Assembly (NCBI GenBank): GCA_023132995.1
Contig: JAGLXI010000002.1
Span: 1 to 9,026 of the forward strand
Length of the DNA stretch: 9,026 nucleotides
Origin: Candidatus Zixiibacteriota bacterium
Lineage (GTDB): Bacteria > Zixibacteria > MSB-5A5 > GN15 > FEB-12
Direction of reading: 5' to 3'
The translations under genes and the position numbers were made by a program. The notes below the pieces were generated by a model, which saw only the letters and a program-made list of their open reading frames with translations, made no database searches and was not told the origin of the DNA. Of the stretch, positions 6,450-9,026 are shown piece by piece. Numbering within the stretch: position 1 is the stretch's first letter; each line of letters opens with the position of its first letter.

Positions 6450-7373
6450 ATGAAATACCTGGTAACCGGCGGAGCCGGATTCATCGGATCGAACATAGCG
6501 AGCAAGCTGGCCGAGCAAGGCGAGCAGGTCCGCATTCTGGACAATTTCTCATCCGGAAACGAGGCCAATGTGGCCATGCTTCCGGACGACATCGAAGTAA
6601 TCGACGGTGACATCCGCGACTACTGGACTGTGGAAAAGGCTGTTCGGGAGATAGACTACGTGTTGCATCAGGCGGCGTTGCCCTCGGTGCCGCGCTCGGT
6701 AGAAAACCCCCTGACGTCGAATGCGGTCAATATCGACGGCACCCTGAACATGCTCGAGGCGGCCAGGAACGCTTCAGTGAAGAAGCTGGTCATGGCTTCT
6801 TCTTCGTCGGTCTATGGTGAATCGGAAGAACTGCCCAAGCACGAGGGCATGGTTCCCTCGCCGCTTTCCCCTTACGCCGTCAGCAAGCTAACCTGCGAAT
6901 TCTACCTGCAGGTTTACTGGCAGCTTTACGGGTTCGCCACCGTGTCGCTGCGCTATTTCAACATTTTCGGTCCGCGCCAAGACCCCGACAGCGATTATGC
7001 CGCGGTAGTTCCCCGGTTCATCACGGCTCTGCTAAACAAGCAGGCGCCCACGGTATTCGGCGACGGTGAGCAATCACGCGACTTCACCTACATCGACAAC
7101 TGCGTCCAGGCAAACATATTAGCGGCCACCACCGACAAGATGGTCGGCGACCAGTTCAACGTCGCTTGCGGCGATCAGTTCACACTCAACGACCTGCTCG
7201 ACAAGCTGCGCGGGATTATCGGCGTCGATGTCAAGGCTAAGTACGCCCCCCCCCGCTCAGGAGATATTCGCCATTCCTTCGCGACCATCGACAAGATCAG
7301 CAAGTTCGGGTACAAGCCTGAAATGGGCTTCGAAGAGGGCCTGCGCCACACCGTCGAGTTCTTCCGTGGCTGA
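6450..7373 (+). CDS. UDP-sugar 4-epimerase-type SDR (WbpP/GalE-like)
   Basis: 307 residues, an extended short-chain dehydrogenase/reductase. NAD binding is shown by TGGAGFIG (6-13), Asp31 ending the second strand (LDNFSSG) and DGDIRD (52-57). The catalytic set is S/T in ASSSSVYG (116-123) with Tyr142 and Lys146 in SPYAVSK. Residues 76-87 (ALPSVPRSVENP) and LRYFNIFGPRQDP (167-179) match the group that contains the UDP-GlcNAc/GalNAc 4-epimerase WbpP rather than plain GalE, so an N-acetylated or uronic sugar is likely. The exact substrate cannot be read from sequence. It would supply nucleotide sugars for surface polysaccharide. The start has aagga (6436-6440) nine bases upstream. No glycosyltransferase or capsule gene is adjacent, and the 277-base gap suggests a unit separate from the transport operon. 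Confidence 0.9.
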   Translation: MKYLVTGGAGFIGSNIASKLAEQGEQVRILDNFSSGNEANVAMLPDDIEVIDGDIRDYWTVEKAVREIDYVLHQAALPSVPRSVENPLTSNAVNIDGTLNMLEAARNASVKKLVMASSSSVYGESEELPKHEGMVPSPLSPYAVSKLTCEFYLQVYWQLYGFATVSLRYFNIFGPRQDPDSDYAAVVPRFITALLNKQAPTVFGDGEQSRDFTYIDNCVQANILAATTDKMVGDQFNVACGDQFTLNDLLDKLRGIIGVDVKAKYAPPRSGDIRHSFATIDKISKFGYKPEMGFEEGLRHTVEFFRG

Positions 7374-7395
7374 CCACCACAGCCGGAATTGAGTG

Positions 7396-7422
7396 CTGCC
7401 GTCTCAGGCTCAGGAGCGGCAG
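7396..7422. terminator. Hairpin between convergent genes
   Basis: ctgccg (7396-7401) pairs with cggcag (7417-7422) in the 62-base gap between the epimerase stop and the end of the minus-strand gene. The position suits a shared terminator for both strands. The loop is long (15 bases) and neither side has a T tract, so the call rests mainly on location. Confidence 0.3.
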
Positions 7423-7435
7423 GAATCCACTGTAG

Positions 7436-7945
7436 TCAAATAGAGAACCGCCAACCGCAGTAGTACTCCTGTCCGGCGTTGGCATCGGGCGGGCAGCCGA
7501 GGCATTCGGTCTTAATCCGATGATCTATCGTGCGGGCGAAACCGGTATACTCCACCAACCCGACCGACTTGCAGGGGAACAGGTCCATTTTCTTTCGCCG
7601 GCGGGCCGACTGCACTCGGCAGTCGACCATGTAGAACTCAAATGAGCTATCAGATTCGTTTCTTATCTCCTGTTTGTTCAGAACGGCGTACAGCCTGAAC
7701 CCAAGCGCTTTCTTGAGAGCCTCCAGGCCGCCGTTGTCCGGGATACCATGAAGGGCCATGATTCTCCCGGCCTCTACGACGGTGAATTTTTCCCATGCTT
7801 CGGTATCCAGCTTTATCGCCGTATCCAGGTCGTAGTGACGTTCGACCGCTTGGAACCAGAGGCCGTCATGGGCCAGCCAGTTCTTGGCGAAATTGACCAG
7901 CATACCTTCTAAAGTAGCGCGGCTGAGGTCTTTCAGATCGTTCAT
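7436..7945 (-). CDS. DUF6125-like cysteine-rich cytosolic protein
   Basis: 169 residues, no signal peptide or membrane segment. It matches what I recall of the DUF6125 family: MNDLKDLSRATLEGMLVNFAKNW at the start, then LAHDGLWFQAVE, LDTEAWEKFTVVEA, a middle MVDCRVQSARRRKK and a C-terminal TECLGCPP...YYCGW. Five cysteines (109, 125, 148, 151, 163), including a C-x2-C pair, sit in the C-terminal third. With His26 and nearby acidic residues they suggest a metal or cluster site, which is an inference. The family's biochemical role is unknown to me; a distant tie to the L-2-amino-thiazoline-4-carboxylate hydrolase-like group is possible. ATG 7945 is preferred because agaagga lies nine bases upstream; a TTG at 7972 would add nine residues overlapping that SD. 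It converges with the epimerase and diverges from the subtilase. Confidence 0.75.
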   Translation of the reverse strand: MNDLKDLSRATLEGMLVNFAKNWLAHDGLWFQAVERHYDLDTAIKLDTEAWEKFTVVEAGRIMALHGIPDNGGLEALKKALGFRLYAVLNKQEIRNESDSSFEFYMVDCRVQSARRRKKMDLFPCKSVGLVEYTGFARTIDHRIKTECLGCPPDANAGQEYYCGWRFSI

Positions 7946-8009
7946 TCGGTTACATCCTTCTTTGGCTGACAAATGGCATCACGACTCACCGGGAATATCC
8001 GCAAATCTG

Positions 8010-8038
8010 TTTACAAGAGCAAGTCCCGGCTGTATAAT
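8010..8038 (+). promoter_or_regulatory. Strong sigma70-type promoter for the subtilase
   Basis: TTTACA (8010-8015), exactly 17 bases, TATAAT (8033-8038): five of six and six of six consensus positions. It is the best housekeeping promoter match in the window and points to the secreted protease at 8229. Transcription would start near 8045, giving a leader of about 180 bases. Confidence 0.65.
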
Positions 8039-8044
8039 TGGTTC

Positions 8045-8228
8045 GAGACAGGAGTTGACGCCGGTCGGACTGTCTGTTGTCGAATCGGCCGCCCGCGGTT
8101 CTCGGGCCGTATCGGCAGCCGGTGTGACGTAACAGGACAGGTCCTGACGTGATACCATAAAGCGGCGCCTGTTTCGCTCCGGTTGAACAAAGCGGCTGCT
8201 CAAACGTTCCGGCACTGGGAGATCAGGA
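8045..8228 (+). other. Long 5' leader of the subtilase with a palindrome
   Basis: The stretch between the predicted start of transcription and the protease ATG has no coding signal. It contains CAGGAC-AG-GTCCTG (8133-8146), a 6-bp-arm palindrome whose two-base centre is too tight for a stable RNA hairpin but could be a DNA operator. The hexamer TGACGT occurs both just before it (8125-8130) and at its right edge (8145-8150). The SD-like gggagatcagga lies directly before ATG 8229. I recognise no known riboswitch or leader motif. Confidence 0.35.
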
Positions 8229-9026
8229 ATGAGATATCGAGGCTTGGCGTCATTACTTGTCATCGTCGGTTTGCTTTTCCCGGGCCACGCTCTGTCGGGA
8301 GAATTGGCAGAGCAGGTGAGGAGCCGGATATCGGCAGCGGGGCCGAATGACTTCGTCAAGGTCTGGATAAAGCTGCCAGTTCTCGAAGAAGCGTCTATTC
8401 TGAAGACCGCAGGACAAAACCGAGCGGCCACGCGGATTGGTCGATACCATGCCATCGCCGGTCGTTTGCTTGAGAGCCACGCTGAGGCTCAGAAGCCGGT
8501 CCTGGCTCGCCTGCACCAACTCAGGGCGAGGCGGCTGGCCGACAACATCAAGCCGCACTGGCTGGTAAATGTCGTGGAGGTGGAAGTCGCGGCGGGGGAG
8601 CTTCCCCTGCTGGCAGAGCGCAACGATATCGAGATCATTCACATGGCGCCTGAAATCCATCTGATCGCGCCCGAGGTGGTCGAAGAGTCGGCGGCGGCCG
8701 GCGCCGGGACGGTAGTCGACAATCTGATCTTCATCAATGCCGATCTGGCCTGGACTGCCGGTTACACCGGGAGGGGCAGGGTGATATGCTCATTCGACAC
8801 CGGTGTTGACGGCGACCACCCGGCTCTGTCCGGCAGTTGGAAAGGGAACGACGGCAACTATGCCGCTGCCTGGTTCTACCCGCTTGACGATGGCGACGGC
8901 AGACCGCACTCCATTTCCGACTGCGGATATTCCACCTGCAACACCGTACACGGCACTCATGTGATGGGTACTATGGTAGGACGAGATGCCTCTACCGGCG
9001 ACATCTACGGCGTGGCGCCCGATGCC
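8229..9026 (+). CDS. Secreted subtilisin-like serine protease (S8), 3' end outside window
   Basis: 266 codons are visible with no stop, so the gene continues past the right edge. Residues 1-23 are a signal peptide (MRYRGLASLLVIVGLLFPGHALS). About 24-160 is a pro-region: an FVKVWIKLPV strand (42-51), then a charged helical stretch, then the IEIIHMAPEIHL end typical of inhibitor-like propeptides. The S8 catalytic domain starts near 165 with LIFINADLAWTAGYTGRGRVICSFDTGVDGDHPAL (166-200). The catalytic Asp is D190 in FDTGVD and the catalytic His is H241 in HGTHVMGT. The Ser motif (GTSMA) lies beyond the window. Cys232 and Cys237 (DCGYSTC) may form a loop disulfide. The start has a good purine-rich SD. 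It is transcribed from the promoter at 8010-8038, divergent from the DUF6125-like gene, and probably acts in the periplasm or outside the cell. Confidence 0.88.
   Translation, partial: MRYRGLASLLVIVGLLFPGHALSGELAEQVRSRISAAGPNDFVKVWIKLPVLEEASILKTAGQNRAATRIGRYHAIAGRLLESHAEAQKPVLARLHQLRARRLADNIKPHWLVNVVEVEVAAGELPLLAERNDIEIIHMAPEIHLIAPEVVEESAAAGAGTVVDNLIFINADLAWTAGYTGRGRVICSFDTGVDGDHPALSGSWKGNDGNYAAAWFYPLDDGDGRPHSISDCGYSTCNTVHGTHVMGTMVGRDASTGDIYGVAPDA

Noticed and set aside
6271..6453. 60-codon TTG-started frame before the epimerase
   Set aside because: No SD, no motif, and it overlaps the epimerase start; likely chance within the 277-base intergenic gap.
1..9026. CRISPR array, insertion sequence, integrase or phage genes
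   Set aside because: No regularly spaced repeats, transposase/integrase motifs or terminal inverted repeats with target duplications are visible in the window.

Overview
The window comes from a Gram-negative, moderately GC-rich bacterium. The signs are several signal-peptide proteins, a predicted outer-membrane beta-barrel ending in Phe, a LolA-like periplasmic protein and LolC/E-type permeases. The mix of a LolA-like/FtsX-permease operon, a DUF6125-like cysteine protein, a secreted subtilase and a TonB-family-like gene start reminds me of FCB-group or candidate-phylum genomes such as Zixibacteria. That placement is a recollection-based guess, not something the sequence proves.

Layout. Positions 1-371 hold no convincing gene but several palindromes, including a dRS3-format one at the left edge. 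Positions 372-626 hold two gene starts facing each other. A plus-strand one has a Shine-Dalgarno (SD) site, a signal peptide and a TonB-protein-like N-terminus. A minus-strand one has a strong SD, a signal peptide and a beta-propeller (PD40-like) N-terminus. Both lose family-like sequence in the same 9 bases (501-509), which looks like a rearrangement scar or an assembly chimera. Positions 627-950 are non-coding apart from small inverted repeats.

Positions 951-6172 form one tight plus-strand operon of five genes: LolA-like periplasmic protein, FtsX/LolE-type permease 1, FtsX/LolE-type permease 2, MacB/LolD-type ATPase, and outer-membrane beta-barrel. Gaps are 12, 6, 11 and 0 bases. Together they look like a complete inner-membrane-to-outer-membrane path: the ATPase and two permeases would extract a lipid or lipoprotein, the LolA-like protein would carry it, and the barrel would receive or export it. 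The cargo is unknown.

After a 277-base gap comes a UDP-sugar 4-epimerase-type SDR (6450-7373). It converges with a minus-strand DUF6125-like cysteine-rich protein (7436-7945). A divergent intergenic region follows, carrying the best promoter of the window (TTTACA-17-TATAAT at 8010-8038). It points to a secreted subtilisin-like protease that starts at 8229 and runs off the right edge with its catalytic Asp and His present and the Ser not yet reached.
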